The notes: generated by a model from the sequence alone, not told the origin. 51,231 bases of DNA from Motiliproteus sp. (GCA_026196225.1 JAPHRD010000118.1:1-51231); one strand, 5' to 3'; positions 34,892-44,953 are shown, counted from the stretch's first letter. Numbers and translations are program-made.

Positions 34892-35730
34892 GTCCGTTCT
34901 CTCCTTGGTTTTTTATCGTTGTTATTCGTTTTGTTCAGTTTTTCCTGCTCGAGCCAATGGATGATCTCAATCTGTCCCTCATCATCCTCAACCAGTGCTG
35001 AGCAGGACTCCACCCAATCGCCGCAGTTCAAATAACTAACATCTTCGATCTGACGAATCTCTGGGTGGTGGATATGCCCACAAACCACACCATCAAAGCC
35101 CCTGTGGCGACATTCGTACGCCAAAGCTTCTTCGTAGTGGCTGATAAAGCTAACTGCGGTTTTGACCCGATACTTGATATATTTCGACAGTGACCAGTAA
35201 TCCATACCCAGCCACTTTCGCAGCCCGTTAAGCCAGCGATTAACCACCAAAAGCAATTCGTAGGAAACATCACCCAGATGGGCTATCCATTTGTGACAGC
35301 AGACTACGGTATCGAATTTATCACCGTGGGTAATCAGCAGGCGACGGCCATCTGCCGTGCTGTGTTCCGCCTCGTCTACCAAATGGATATTGCCGTAGTT
35401 CGCTTCGCCATATTTGCGCAGGAATTCATCGTGGTTGCCGGTCACATAGATAACCTCGCAACCGCGTTTAGACAGGGTAAGAATGCGGCGGATGACATTA
35501 ACGTGGGACTGCGGCCAGAAGATATTTTTGCGCAGACGCCAACCGTCAATGATGTCCCCCACCAGATAAAGACGATCACAGCTGTGCTGCTTCAGGAATC
35601 GGGTCAGGGACTCAGCCTGACAGCCCCGGGTGCCAAGGTGCAGATCTGAAATCCAAATCGTTCGGTAGTGGCACGGGGAACACGCAGGTCCGGCCTGCTG
35701 GGATTCGGTCATGGATTGGTTGTCGGTCAT
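34873..35730 (-). CDS. Metallophosphoesterase, probable phospholipase C PlcP
   Basis: A 285-residue calcineurin-like phosphoesterase. The metal-binding motifs are in order: SDLHLG, GDIIDGW, TGNHDEFLR, ITHGDKFD and CGHIHHPE. Automatic annotation would often call this UDP-2,3-diacylglucosamine diphosphatase (LpxH family). The fused-end neighbour is an Agt-like glycosyltransferase and the promoter has Pho-box-like repeats, which points instead to PlcP, the enzyme that strips phosphate head groups from phospholipids during phosphorus stress. There is no signal peptide; it probably acts at the cytoplasmic membrane face. An internal start at 35712 is possible. Confidence 0.75.
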   Translation of the reverse strand: MTDNQSMTESQQAGPACSPCHYRTIWISDLHLGTRGCQAESLTRFLKQHSCDRLYLVGDIIDGWRLRKNIFWPQSHVNVIRRILTLSKRGCEVIYVTGNHDEFLRKYGEANYGNIHLVDEAEHSTADGRRLLITHGDKFDTVVCCHKWIAHLGDVSYELLLVVNRWLNGLRKWLGMDYWSLSKYIKYRVKTAVSFISHYEEALAYECRHRGFDGVVCGHIHHPEIRQIEDVSYLNCGDWVESCSALVEDDEGQIEIIHWLEQEKLNKTNNNDKKPRRERTWMKVG

Positions 35731-35765
35731 GGCAAACCAGTCTAATCAGCAACTGTGTAGCCTCT

Positions 35766-35794
35766 ATGACCGAAATGTTTCAGAGTGATGACAG
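35766..35794 (-). promoter_or_regulatory. Pho-box-like direct repeats upstream of plcP-agt
   Basis: Minus strand: CTGTCAT (35794-35788), CTGAAAC (35783-35777) and CGGTCAT (35772-35766), each separated by 4 bp, an exact 11-bp period as in Pho boxes. Matches to CTGTCAY are 7, 5 and 6 of 7. The array ends 36 bp before the plcP start. Confidence 0.6.
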
Positions 35795-35864
35795 CTCACT
35801 TTGAATATCCATAGGCTCTGCTAGACTGCCAGGAAATTAATTAATATTTTCACGTGCTTACAAC

Positions 35865-37349
35865 ATGACCGAACAATCAACGCCGCAACTGGCTGCTATC
35901 GACCTGGGTTCCAACAGCTTTCACCTGACCATTGCTCGGGAAGTCCACGGGGAGCTGCAATTAATCGATCGCATCGGCGACAAAGTTCAACTGGCTTCAG
36001 GTTTGGGTAAAGGAAGAATCCTCAGCGACGAGGCCATTCAGCGCGGTCTTGAATGCCTGGAACTGTTCGCCCAGCGCATCGATGGCATTCCTCAACAGGC
36101 GATTCGGGTGGTAGGCACCAACACCTTGCGGGCGGCCAAAAACCGTCAAACTTTTATCGACCAGGCCGAGCAGATCCTCGGCGTGCCGGTGGAAGTGATC
36201 TCCGGTCGTGAAGAAGCCCGGCTGATCTATCTGGGTGTTGCCCACAGCTTCTCCGATGATGAAGAGCGCCGCCTGGTGATCGATATTGGTGGTGGTAGTA
36301 CCGAGTTTATTATCGGCAAGCAGTTCACCCCCCTGGAACTTGAGAGTCTGCACATGGGCTGCGTCTCCTTTACCGGTCGATTTTTTGAAGACGGTAAGCT
36401 CAAACGCCGCTCCTTTCAGCGGGCCACCAATGCTGCCCATCTGGAACTGCTGAATATTCGTCGCCATTACCGAAAGCTGGGCTGGGCTGAAGTGGTTGGT
36501 GCTTCGGGCACTATCAAGGCAACCTATCGCCTGCTTAACGGCGAGGAGGGCAGTAAACCGATCACTCTGAAAAGCTTGCGAGAGCTGCGAGATAAGCTTA
36601 TCGAGTTCGGCACCATCAGTGAGATTAATCTGGAGGGCATTAAAGCAAATCGGGCCCAGGTCATGCCCGGTGGTGTAGCCATTTTAATGGCGATCTTCGA
36701 AGCCCTGGAGATCGATAGCATGAGTTACTCCGACGGAGCCCTGCGTGAAGGGTTGCTGTACGACCATATCGGTCGCCAGCAACATGAAGATGTCCGTGAG
36801 CGAACTATCTCAGCATTGATGGAGCGTTACTACATTGACGGCGAACATGCCTCAGAAGTAGAAGCGACGGTGCTTAAGGCGTTGCAGCAAACCAAACTGG
36901 ATAGCGAGCAGAACCGCAACCTGCTTAGCTGGGCCAGCCGCTTGCACGAAACCGGCCTGGCGATCTCCCACAGTCAGTTCCAGAAACACGGCGCGTATCT
37001 GATCGAAAATTCGGATTTGATGGGATTTAACCAGCGTGAACAGCAACAGCTCGCGCTACTGGTGCGAGGCCATCGTCGTAAGTTGCCTATGGATGAATTG
37101 ACTACGTTGAAGGTCAGCCCGGACAACAAGCTGTTCAATCTATTGCTGCTGTTGCGATTGGCGGTGCTACTGCAACACAGTCGCAAAGCGGATCAGATCC
37201 CGGATTTCGACCTTAAACTCAAATCAGGCAAACGCCTGACGATAGAGTTTCCTTCAGACTGGCTCGAAGAACACCCGTTGACCCTGACCGATCTGGAACA
37301 GGAAGCCGGCTACCTAAAGGCCGCCGGCATCGAGCTGAAATTCAGCTAA
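35865..37349 (+). CDS. ppx: Exopolyphosphatase
   Basis: A 494-residue Ppx/GppA enzyme that releases phosphate from the ends of polyphosphate chains. The ASKHA phosphate-1 loop is AAIDLGSNSFHLTIA, the catalytic Glu region is ISGREEARLIYLGV, and the second phosphate loop is VIDIGGGSTEFIIG. A C-terminal HD-like helical domain (about 310-494) is complete, favouring Ppx over GppA. It is convergent with ppk1 (49-nt gap) and divergent from the plcP-agt pair. Confidence 0.9.
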   Translation: MTEQSTPQLAAIDLGSNSFHLTIAREVHGELQLIDRIGDKVQLASGLGKGRILSDEAIQRGLECLELFAQRIDGIPQQAIRVVGTNTLRAAKNRQTFIDQAEQILGVPVEVISGREEARLIYLGVAHSFSDDEERRLVIDIGGGSTEFIIGKQFTPLELESLHMGCVSFTGRFFEDGKLKRRSFQRATNAAHLELLNIRRHYRKLGWAEVVGASGTIKATYRLLNGEEGSKPITLKSLRELRDKLIEFGTISEINLEGIKANRAQVMPGGVAILMAIFEALEIDSMSYSDGALREGLLYDHIGRQQHEDVRERTISALMERYYIDGEHASEVEATVLKALQQTKLDSEQNRNLLSWASRLHETGLAISHSQFQKHGAYLIENSDLMGFNQREQQQLALLVRGHRRKLPMDELTTLKVSPDNKLFNLLLLLRLAVLLQHSRKADQIPDFDLKLKSGKRLTIEFPSDWLEEHPLTLTDLEQEAGYLKAAGIELKFS

Positions 37350-37398
37350 TCGGTCCCCTACCAGAGCAATCGAATTAACAATATCTCAGCAGATTCAG

Positions 37399-39576
37399 TT
37401 ACATAGCGTAGCGTTCTAGCAGAGTCAGCTGGGCACTGATGGGCTCAGCATCACCTTCTGGCTGTTGACGGATATAACTACCATCCGCCTGAAGATCCCA
37501 AGCCTGCGTATTGTCTGCCAAGTAGAGCTCCAGATCACGAACCGCTCGCTGTGTCAGCTTGTTGTTCAAAATCGGGAAGCCGGTCTCAACCCGATTGAGC
37601 ATATTTCGCTCCATCATGTCAGCACTGGCATTAATCACTTGGGGATCACCATTGTTGTAAAAATAGTAAGTCCGGTTATGCTCCAAAAAGCGACCAATAA
37701 TGGATCGAACCCGAATGTTCTCAGACACCCCGGGGACACCCGGGCTCAAACAGCACATACCACGGATGATCAGATCAACTTTCACACCGGCCTGAGACGC
37801 CTTATAGAGGGCTTTGATTAAACGTGGCTCGGTTAAACCGTTGACCTTGATGATAATCCTTGCATCCTTTCCCTCTTTGGCGCTACGGGCCTCATTATGG
37901 ATCAATTCCAAGATCCCTTTGTGCAAGGTGAAGGGAGCGCTTAGCAGCTTTTTAAGACGGCGAATTTTTCCCATTCCAGTTAACTGCTGGAACAGTTTCA
38001 GGACATCATCGCCGATCTCAGGATCAGAAGTGAGGAAGCTGTAATCGGTATAGATTCGCGCGGTTCCGGCGTGATAGTTGCCAGTACCCAGATGCACGTA
38101 GTGGTGGAACTTACCCTCTTCACGGCGAACCACCAGAGTCATTTTGGCGTGGGTTTTATAACCCACCACTCCGTAGACCACCAGAGCTCCGGCCTCTTGC
38201 AAACGGCTGGCAAGGGCAAGGTTATTGGCCTCGTCAAATCGGGCACGCAGCTCGATAACAGCGGTCACTTCCTTGCCGTTTCGGGCCGCCTCAACCAATG
38301 CAGTGACTATTTCAGATTCGGCACCGGTGCGATAAAGGGTCTGACGAATCGACAGCACCTGAGGGTCCTTAGCTGCCTGACGCAGTAGGTCGGTAACCGG
38401 CGAGAAAGATTCAAAAGGATGGAACAGCAGGTAATCCTGCTGTTTAAGCGAGTCGAATAGATTCTTACTGCTTTGCAGTTTCTTCGGCAAGCCAGGACTG
38501 AAAGGAGGGTAAGACAGCTCCGGACGGTCCACCAGTTTGTTAACGTCCATCATCCGGGTCAGGTTAACCGGACCATCCACGCTATAAACATCAGTCTCGC
38601 TGAGATTGAACTGCTTGAGCAGAAACTCCACCAGTGGCTCCGGACATTTATGGGAAATCTCCAACCGCACCGCATCACCGTAGTGACGACTATGCAGCTC
38701 GCCACGGAGTGTACGGGCCAGATCCTCGACTTCCTCCTGATCGAAAACCAAGTCAGCATTTCGGGTCAAACGGAACTGGTAACAGCCCTTAACCACCATG
38801 CCAGGGAACAGATCATCGGCAAACTCGTGAATAATGGAGGAGAGAAACACGATGTGATTTCCACCACCCTCCACCAGCTCAGCCGGCAGTGGAACCATGC
38901 GGGGCAGCGAACGGGGAGCAGGAATAATCGCCAGACCGGTTTCACGACCAAAGGCATCGGTGCCTTCCAGTGAAACAATAAAGTTGAGGCTCTTGTTGAC
39001 CAAACGCGGGAACGGGTGGGAAGGGTCCAGCCCCAAGGGACTGATAACCGGAAGGATATGATCCTTAAAGTATTGCTTGATCCAAGCCCGTTGCTCGGAA
39101 CTCCACTCACTACGACGCAGGAAGAATATCCCCTCCTGATTGAGGGCCGGGAACATCACTTCGTTAAGAATTTTGTATTGCCGTTGTACCAGCTCGTGAC
39201 AACGGTTACGGATCTGAACCAGCACCTCCTGAGGGTGCATGCCGTCGATGCCGGCTTTTTCACGTCCGTACTTGATCTGGTGCATCAGCTCGGCAACGCG
39301 AATCTCGAAGAATTCATCGGTGTTACTGCTGAAGATCAACAGGAACATCAAACGATCCAGCAACGGGTGGGTTTCGTCCAGAGCCTGTTCCAGCACCCGA
39401 CGATTGAATTCCAGGTGGCTCAGCTGTCGGTTCAGATAGTATTGGCTGTCTTGGAGGTCAATGGAGTCCTCTTCCTCTTCACCGCTGGGAGCAAAAGGCG
39501 CCACTACTTCGATAGGAGCTTCTTCTACGGGGGGTTGTTGTTCACCCACTTCTTGATTCACGTGTTGATTCCTCAT
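37399..39576 (-). CDS. ppk: Polyphosphate kinase 1
   Basis: A 725-residue PPK1 with N-terminal ([22 protein letters not shown]), head and two phospholipase D-like catalytic domains. The phosphorylated His is in [15 protein letters not shown] (His476) and the second conserved His in [12 protein letters not shown]. It polymerises the gamma-phosphate of ATP into polyphosphate. An acidic N-terminal extension of about 40 residues ([13 protein letters not shown]) precedes the family start. The ribosome-binding site at 39576 is weak. Together with ppx and the PPK2-type enzyme it forms a polyphosphate island. Confidence 0.95.
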   Translation of the reverse strand: MRNQHVNQEVGEQQPPVEEAPIEVVAPFAPSGEEEEDSIDLQDSQYYLNRQLSHLEFNRRVLEQALDETHPLLDRLMFLLIFSSNTDEFFEIRVAELMHQIKYGREKAGIDGMHPQEVLVQIRNRCHELVQRQYKILNEVMFPALNQEGIFFLRRSEWSSEQRAWIKQYFKDHILPVISPLGLDPSHPFPRLVNKSLNFIVSLEGTDAFGRETGLAIIPAPRSLPRMVPLPAELVEGGGNHIVFLSSIIHEFADDLFPGMVVKGCYQFRLTRNADLVFDQEEVEDLARTLRGELHSRHYGDAVRLEISHKCPEPLVEFLLKQFNLSETDVYSVDGPVNLTRMMDVNKLVDRPELSYPPFSPGLPKKLQSSKNLFDSLKQQDYLLFHPFESFSPVTDLLRQAAKDPQVLSIRQTLYRTGAESEIVTALVEAARNGKEVTAVIELRARFDEANNLALASRLQEAGALVVYGVVGYKTHAKMTLVVRREEGKFHHYVHLGTGNYHAGTARIYTDYSFLTSDPEIGDDVLKLFQQLTGMGKIRRLKKLLSAPFTLHKGILELIHNEARSAKEGKDARIIIKVNGLTEPRLIKALYKASQAGVKVDLIIRGMCCLSPGVPGVSENIRVRSIIGRFLEHNRTYYFYNNGDPQVINASADMMERNMLNRVETGFPILNNKLTQRAVRDLELYLADNTQAWDLQADGSYIRQQPEGDAEPISAQLTLLERYAM

Positions 39577-39722
39577 TTCAGGGAAACGGTGTTTGCATGC
39601 TGATTAGCCAATCGGTGTATCGATGGGAGCTTTAATCGGGTAATCAATGCCCACCGTTTCTGCAGCTAATTCAACCAAGATCATAATGTAGCCAGACCCA
39701 TGACCATATTAGCATTTTCCTA

Positions 39723-41243
39723 TTACAGATTGATGATATTACTTTCGATCGCGGCTTCCAGCCGGTCACAATAGCTGGTGATCGCTTTCACCCGCGCATA
39801 ACGCTTATCGTTGCCTTCGATCAGTAGCCAGGGGCTATCCGGTTGATGGGTGCGGGCGACCATATCTTCAACGGCCTCTTCATACTCATCCCAGCGCTCG
39901 CGGTTACGATAATCTTCTTCGGTAATCTTGAACTTCTTATGGGGGGTAACCTCACGCAACTGAAAACGCTCCAACTGCTCCTCCTTGGAGATATGCAGCC
40001 AGTATTTCATCAGCACGATGCCATGCTCCACCAACTGACTCTCAAAATCGCAGATCTCCTTGTAGGCTCGTTTCCACTCGTGCCCTTTGGCATAACCTTC
40101 AATACGCTCGACTAACACCCGGCCGTACCAGGTTCGATCGAAAATAGTGGTGTTACCGGCCCGGGGAATATGCTGCCAAAATCGCCACAGGTAGTGATAG
40201 CGATGCTCTAAACTGGAGGGGGCTGCGATCGGTAAAATCCGGCAGTGACGGGCATCCATGGCGGGAACAATACGTCGGATAATTCCCCCTTTGCCGGCGG
40301 CATCCCATCCCTCCAACGCCATCACGGTGGAGATCCCCCGCCGCCATGCTTCCCGAGACAGACTGTTCAGACGGCTCTGCTGAAACGCCAGTTCCGCCTT
40401 GTACTGTTTTTTATCGAGACTGGCAGAAAGGTCCAATTTCTTCAGTTTTGGCGCTTTTCGATCGTATTCCTCGAAGACCTCTCCTGCCTCTTTTTCCAGC
40501 GTATCGACCGATACACAACGCCCCTTGCCCTCCAGGCGTTCTTCGACCTGTCGGCAGATCTCTTCGGCAATAGTAATTTCCCGGTAGTGTTCATCCTTGC
40601 CATAAACTACCTGCCAGGGTGCATTATCGCGGCTGGTCAGTTCCAGCGTCTCACTGGCCAATTCTCGGAAACGGTCGTAAACCCGCAAGTGCTCTCGTTC
40701 AAAATCGGTAACCCGCCAGGCTGTGACAGGATCCGAAGATAGCTTTTCCATGCGATCGATCTGATCCTGCTTACCCAGGTGCATCCAGATCTTGATCACC
40801 AAGACGCCATCATCGGTCAGTAGTTTCTCAAAACGACAGCCGCGACCAAGCTGATGCAACCACTCTTTACGATTAATCAATCCCTTTAAGCGCAACGAGA
40901 TAGGATCGCTATACCAGGACCCCATGTACACGCCCAACTGCCCTTTGGCCGGCAATGATCGCCAAAACCGCCAAAACTCCGGCCGCTCACACTCTTCGTC
41001 GGTTTTGGGACCAAAAGCGAAGGTCTGCAGATAGCGAGGATCCATCCATTCGTTGAGGCGATTGACCAGCTCTCCCTTGCCAGCCCCGTCGACACCGGAT
41101 ATCAGCACCATGACCGGGAAATCAGCCCGTTTGAGTAACTCCTGCATCTGCAGCAGGCGTATCCTCAAATCCGGAACCTGTTCCTTATAATCCTCTTTAC
41201 TAAGCTTGTGGTCAGCCTTTTCAGCCGCCTGAAAGTACCCCAT
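39723..41243 (-). CDS. pap: Polyphosphate:AMP phosphotransferase (class II PPK2)
   Basis: A 506-residue protein with two tandem PPK2 P-loop domains. Walker A motifs are ISGVDGAGKGELV (about 49-61) and LEGWDAAGKGGIIRR in the second half. Walker B-like/lid segments GSWYSDPISLRLKG and FDRTWYGRVLVERIEG follow. Fused two-domain PPK2 enzymes phosphorylate AMP to ADP with polyphosphate; the second domain is normally the active one. It lies upstream of ppk1 on the same strand with a 146-bp gap, so the two may or may not share a transcript. Confidence 0.92.
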   Translation of the reverse strand: MGYFQAAEKADHKLSKEDYKEQVPDLRIRLLQMQELLKRADFPVMVLISGVDGAGKGELVNRLNEWMDPRYLQTFAFGPKTDEECERPEFWRFWRSLPAKGQLGVYMGSWYSDPISLRLKGLINRKEWLHQLGRGCRFEKLLTDDGVLVIKIWMHLGKQDQIDRMEKLSSDPVTAWRVTDFEREHLRVYDRFRELASETLELTSRDNAPWQVVYGKDEHYREITIAEEICRQVEERLEGKGRCVSVDTLEKEAGEVFEEYDRKAPKLKKLDLSASLDKKQYKAELAFQQSRLNSLSREAWRRGISTVMALEGWDAAGKGGIIRRIVPAMDARHCRILPIAAPSSLEHRYHYLWRFWQHIPRAGNTTIFDRTWYGRVLVERIEGYAKGHEWKRAYKEICDFESQLVEHGIVLMKYWLHISKEEQLERFQLREVTPHKKFKITEEDYRNRERWDEYEEAVEDMVARTHQPDSPWLLIEGNDKRYARVKAITSYCDRLEAAIESNIINL

Positions 41244-41346
41244 CTCCCTACTCCCGTTTTCCGCTGCTATCGCTCACGATGTCTAACCTGACTATTCACA
41301 AAGACGAACCCGGACTCAACACCCCACGCTATATCATAAACATCTT

Positions 41347-41380
41347 AATTAACATGCACACTAAATTAACATGCACACTA
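41347..41380. repeat. Perfect 17-bp tandem duplication
   Basis: The unit AATTAACATGCACACTA occurs twice head to tail (41347-41363, 41364-41380) in the AT-rich gap between pap and sixA (divergent). It may be a replication slippage product in the shared promoter region. Confidence 0.9.
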
Positions 41381-41519
41381 ATTACACTTACAAAAAGCAA
41401 GCCAGTAATCAGTCTCTATTTAATTCGCAATTGAAACACAATGGACTTACCTCAAGGCTACACTAACCTTTGATTATAGGAGAGAAACTTAATTCCTTAA
41501 CCCATCGTTGAGGCGCGCC

Positions 41520-42014
41520 ATGAAAGATCTTTTTTTGATTCGCCACGCCAAGTCAAGCTGGGACAACCCGGAACTGCTGGATCATGACCGCCCGCTAAAC
41601 CGGCGGGGTAGAAAATCTATAGTCGCGATGAGCAAGCGGATCGAAAACCATGGTTGGCAAGTCCAGCAGCTACTCACCAGCACCGCCACACGAGCAATCA
41701 CCACCGCCCAAGGGCTGGTAGAGAGCATCTGTAAAGGAGGTACCGTCAAAGCTGAGTCCACTCTCTATACCTTTGACGACGAGGTGCTGATGACATTCAT
41801 TCGCAACTATTCGGGCGAGGAAGACGCCATCGCGTTGGTGGGCCACAACCCAGCCATGGAATACCTGTTGGAGCAATTAGTATTCGACAACACACCGGAT
41901 AAATTCCCCACCTGCGCCGTTGCCCACTTGGAGTTGCAAATCGACCATTGGCGTCAACTTAAACCGGGCTGCGGGTCCCTGAAGGCATTTGAATATCCGA
42001 AAAAAGCACAGTGA
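41520..42014 (+). CDS. sixA: Histidine phosphatase family protein, SixA-like
   Basis: A 164-residue single-domain histidine phosphatase. The RHA catalytic motif is LFLIRHAKSSWDNP near the N-terminus, and the second catalytic His is in VGHNPAMEYLLEQL. SixA removes phosphate from phosphohistidine of phosphorelay or nitrogen-PTS proteins. Start 41520 is chosen over an upstream TTG at 41508 because GAGGCG lies between them. It adjoins the polyphosphate genes, but no functional link is shown. Confidence 0.85.
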   Translation: MKDLFLIRHAKSSWDNPELLDHDRPLNRRGRKSIVAMSKRIENHGWQVQQLLTSTATRAITTAQGLVESICKGGTVKAESTLYTFDDEVLMTFIRNYSGEEDAIALVGHNPAMEYLLEQLVFDNTPDKFPTCAVAHLELQIDHWRQLKPGCGSLKAFEYPKKAQ

Positions 42015-42117
42015 TACAAAGGATATCTCTCGCTCGAGCCTGAAGATACGCTATATATATATCAAACGATTTTAAATTAGCGTTTTATCTCCAATATCTA
42101 AACACCTCTGGCTGACG

Positions 42118-43623
42118 ATGACCCTACAAAACAATCCAAGAACCACCCTGCTACTTGTATCGGTTATCTTTATTACAGGCACCGCAACGCTGCTGATGTT
42201 TGGCAGCAGTCTCGGTGGTCAGATCTCTCACCTCAATAACACTTGGGAAAAACACGCGATTCAAACCGAACGCAAAGTGGAGGCGATATACCGTATTCAC
42301 AAACATTTCGGCTATGGGGGATTCATCCACCATTTCAAAAACCTGGTATTAAGGCTGGATCACAAATATATCCCCCTCTCCGAACAAGCGCTGAACGACA
42401 CCTACGACGCCATCGACAGCTATTTAGCGCTACCTACCAGTGACGAAGAACGTGATGCCATCGCAGCCTTTCGCCAGGTGGTGGATGAGTACGATCGGAA
42501 ATTTGCCAAGGCCAAACAACTCATCGGAGTCGACACCAATCAGCAGCAACTGGACAGTATCGTTAAAACAGACGACAGCTTGGCTTTTAACGCCCTGAAA
42601 GTGATGTCAGATTCCATCCAGCAGCAACTGCAACAGGCCCAAACAGCCGGCCAGAAAGCCCTCGATAAAAACCGAGCGTTACTGGATACCCAGTTTAAAT
42701 TGGTGGTGATCTTCTGCGCAGCCCTCGGTGTTGCCATGGTTGCAATTATTTTCCGGCTGGCAAAATCATTGAACGAGATTCAGATTCTGTTTCAGGCCTC
42801 TCCCGATGCGCTGATCGAGTCCGACACCCGCGGACAGGTTCTGCGGGTCAACAAAAAAGCCACCGAAGTGTTCGGTTACGATGCCAAAGAGTTTTTAACC
42901 TTAAAGATCGAAGACCTAATCCCCAGCAAGTTTCGCGACCTCCACAAACAGCAAAGGGAAAGCTTCCAGTCATCCCGCCGTGTTCAAGCGATGGAAGAAC
43001 GCAACATGGACCTGTTTGGCCAGCGCAAGGGTGGTGAAATATTCCCCGCCGAGATTGCAATTTCGGTGTTCGAAACCGGTGGCGGAAAATCCTGTGTTTC
43101 CATACTCCGGGATATTACTGCCCGCAAGGATCTGGAAAAACGCTCAAACACCGATTACCTCACCCAACTCGATAACCGTCTTCGTATCGACCAGACTCTG
43201 AACGATGAAATTGCCCGAGCGCGGCGTTATCAGCGGCCGCTCTCAGTCATCACCTGTGATATTGATCATTTCAAAGAGATCAACGACCGCTTTGGACATC
43301 AGGCCGGTGACAATACCCTTATCGAGATTGCCAACTTCCTCAAACAGCGCATTCGAAGCATGGACAGTGTCGGCCGCTGGGGAGGCGAGGAATTTCTGAT
43401 TTGTTGTCCAGAAACCGATGCCAGTCAGGCGTTGCTTCTAGCCGAGGAGCTAAGAAACGGGTTGAGAACTGTCTTTAGCGAGTCCGAAAACGCGGTCACC
43501 ATCAGCCTCGGTGTCACCGAACTACAGCAAACTCAGGATGATAGCCGAAGCCTTCTAGCCCGAGCCGACCAGGCTCTTTATCAGGCCAAGTCTGACGGTC
43601 GCAATTGCAGTCGCATGGCGTAA
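42118..43623 (+). CDS. PAS-GGDEF diguanylate cyclase with periplasmic sensor domain
   Basis: A 501-residue sensor. Transmembrane helices at about 10-30 and 195-215 enclose a helical periplasmic domain with the motif HKHFGYGGFIHHFKNLVLR (62-79). A PAS domain (about 225-340, LIESDTRGQVLRVNKKATEVFGY) and a GGDEF domain (about 345-500) follow. The active loop RWGGEEF and the inhibitory I-site RSMD five residues before it are intact, so it should be an active, product-inhibited c-di-GMP synthase. The signal is unknown. ATG 42118 lacks a clear Shine-Dalgarno. Confidence 0.92.
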   Translation: MTLQNNPRTTLLLVSVIFITGTATLLMFGSSLGGQISHLNNTWEKHAIQTERKVEAIYRIHKHFGYGGFIHHFKNLVLRLDHKYIPLSEQALNDTYDAIDSYLALPTSDEERDAIAAFRQVVDEYDRKFAKAKQLIGVDTNQQQLDSIVKTDDSLAFNALKVMSDSIQQQLQQAQTAGQKALDKNRALLDTQFKLVVIFCAALGVAMVAIIFRLAKSLNEIQILFQASPDALIESDTRGQVLRVNKKATEVFGYDAKEFLTLKIEDLIPSKFRDLHKQQRESFQSSRRVQAMEERNMDLFGQRKGGEIFPAEIAISVFETGGGKSCVSILRDITARKDLEKRSNTDYLTQLDNRLRIDQTLNDEIARARRYQRPLSVITCDIDHFKEINDRFGHQAGDNTLIEIANFLKQRIRSMDSVGRWGGEEFLICCPETDASQALLLAEELRNGLRTVFSESENAVTISLGVTELQQTQDDSRSLLARADQALYQAKSDGRNCSRMA

Positions 43624-43733
43624 AGCGCTTGCCGAAGCAACCTAAATCAATTCCGCTGGCTATTTTACAAACATCATCAACCACCAGTGGTATGATCGCC
43701 ATTCTTGTTTTCCCTTAGCTGTTGGTTTTCATT

Positions 43734-44024
43734 ATGAAGAAGAAAAGTCTATTACAACGCTGTTCCACCTATGCAGGCATCATCTGCGAACTGATAGCCC
43801 TGGGTTGTTTAGTGATGTTGTTTATCAAAAAAGAGGAACTGGGCATGGACCATGTCATCAGCGCCAGCTTTCTTGCCTCTACTTTTTTCTTCTTCACTTG
43901 CGGTATCGTCTTTATCGTTATGGGCCGCACCAACATCCCAAGTTTTGACTTTGATAATCAAGACATTGACGATCAGAACTTTGATGATCAGAACAGAGAA
44001 AACCAGCCACCAACTCAGTCCTAA
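43734..44024 (+). CDS. Small two-helix membrane protein, unknown function
   Basis: A 96-residue protein with two hydrophobic helices (about 13-32 and 43-66) and an acidic, Asn/Gln/Asp-rich cytoplasmic or periplasmic tail (about 70-96). The tail has a short internal repeat (DNQDIDDQNFDDQN), seen at DNA level as repeated GATGATCAGAAC-like units. Start 43734 (MKKKSLLQ) is preferred to an upstream TTG. No family recognised. Confidence 0.6.
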   Translation: MKKKSLLQRCSTYAGIICELIALGCLVMLFIKKEELGMDHVISASFLASTFFFFTCGIVFIVMGRTNIPSFDFDNQDIDDQNFDDQNRENQPPTQS

Positions 44025-44125
44025 TACCCTCCCCCAAACTAGAGCCAGATAATAAAAAGGTACCAAAGTGCCATTGTTAACCGCTCTCTAAGGTTTTTTA
44101 CTGGAGCCATCTAGATCAACCAGAG

Positions 44126-44953
44126 ATGATCTTTATGGCTCGCTATCCTGCACTGTCCAGAGCCCTCGGGCTCAGCCTACTACTTTCAGCGTCGCTGCCC
44201 CTTAAAGCGGAAACCCCGCTACCCGATGATTTTGTCTCCGCTTTGCCGCCGGTTCAGCTATTCAAAGCCTATGCCGAGTTCAAGATGGCCAACTATGACC
44301 TTGCGAAGCAGATGTGGTTAAGCATCAAGGGCGGCGCCCAGGCCGAAGCCCTGTTCAATCTGGCAATTCTCTACGACCAGGGTTTGGGTGCGGAAGAGGA
44401 TATCCAACAAGCCCTCGATTATTACCAGCAGGCCGCTCGTCTCGGCAGTCGCTCTGCCGCCTATCAACTGGGAATCATCTATCTGAACGACAAACGTATC
44501 GAACCGGATCCAGTACAGGCACAACGCTGGCTGACCGTGGCCGCCCATGATGGTGATGAGGAGGCGGCCCAACTGTTAAAACAACTGGCTGGGGAATCAA
44601 AAGGCGATCCCATGGTGGCTGTACAGCAGCTGCTGGTTGCAGGTGAGATGGAAGCCGCTGTCGCCGAACTGGAGTTGCTCGCCGCCGCTAACAACGCCAC
44701 CGCCATTACACGTCTGGCATGGCTTTACGAATCGGGTCTGGGAGTTGAACAAAACCTTCAACAGGCAGCCCGCTTGTTTCGGCAGGCTGCAGAACTGAAT
44801 GACGCCGAGGCCCAGTATGCTCTGGCGGTGATGCTGATGACCGGTTCGGGCCAAACACAGGATCGCGATCAGGCTATCAGCTGGCTGCGCCGGGCGGCGG
44901 CCCAAGGCCATCGTTCAGCCCAGCAAGCACTCAGCGCTTACCAAAACGAATAA
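44126..44953 (+). CDS. Secreted Sel1-repeat protein
   Basis: A 275-residue protein with a signal peptide (MARYPALSRALGLSLLLSA..., cleavage near LKAE). It carries about five Sel1/TPR-like repeats, for example AEALFNLAILYDQGLGAEED, SAAYQLGIIYLNDKRIEPD, ATAITRLAWLYESGLGVEQN and AEAQYALAVMLMTGSGQTQD. Such periplasmic solenoids mediate protein contacts. Two start codons are possible (44126 and 44135); the second gives a more typical signal peptide. Binding partner unknown. Confidence 0.87.
   Translation: MIFMARYPALSRALGLSLLLSASLPLKAETPLPDDFVSALPPVQLFKAYAEFKMANYDLAKQMWLSIKGGAQAEALFNLAILYDQGLGAEEDIQQALDYYQQAARLGSRSAAYQLGIIYLNDKRIEPDPVQAQRWLTVAAHDGDEEAAQLLKQLAGESKGDPMVAVQQLLVAGEMEAAVAELELLAAANNATAITRLAWLYESGLGVEQNLQQAARLFRQAAELNDAEAQYALAVMLMTGSGQTQDRDQAISWLRRAAAQGHRSAQQALSAYQNE

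Noticed and set aside
34873-35730. Calling the metallophosphoesterase lpxH
   Set aside because: Motifs allow it, but the coupled glycosyltransferase and Pho-box-like repeats fit PlcP better. Kept open in the feature entry.
39604-39684. 26-residue minus-strand frame (MILVELAAETVGIDYP...) between pap and ppk
   Set aside because: No ribosome-binding site and no recognisable family; gap is only 146 bp and the frame may be chance.
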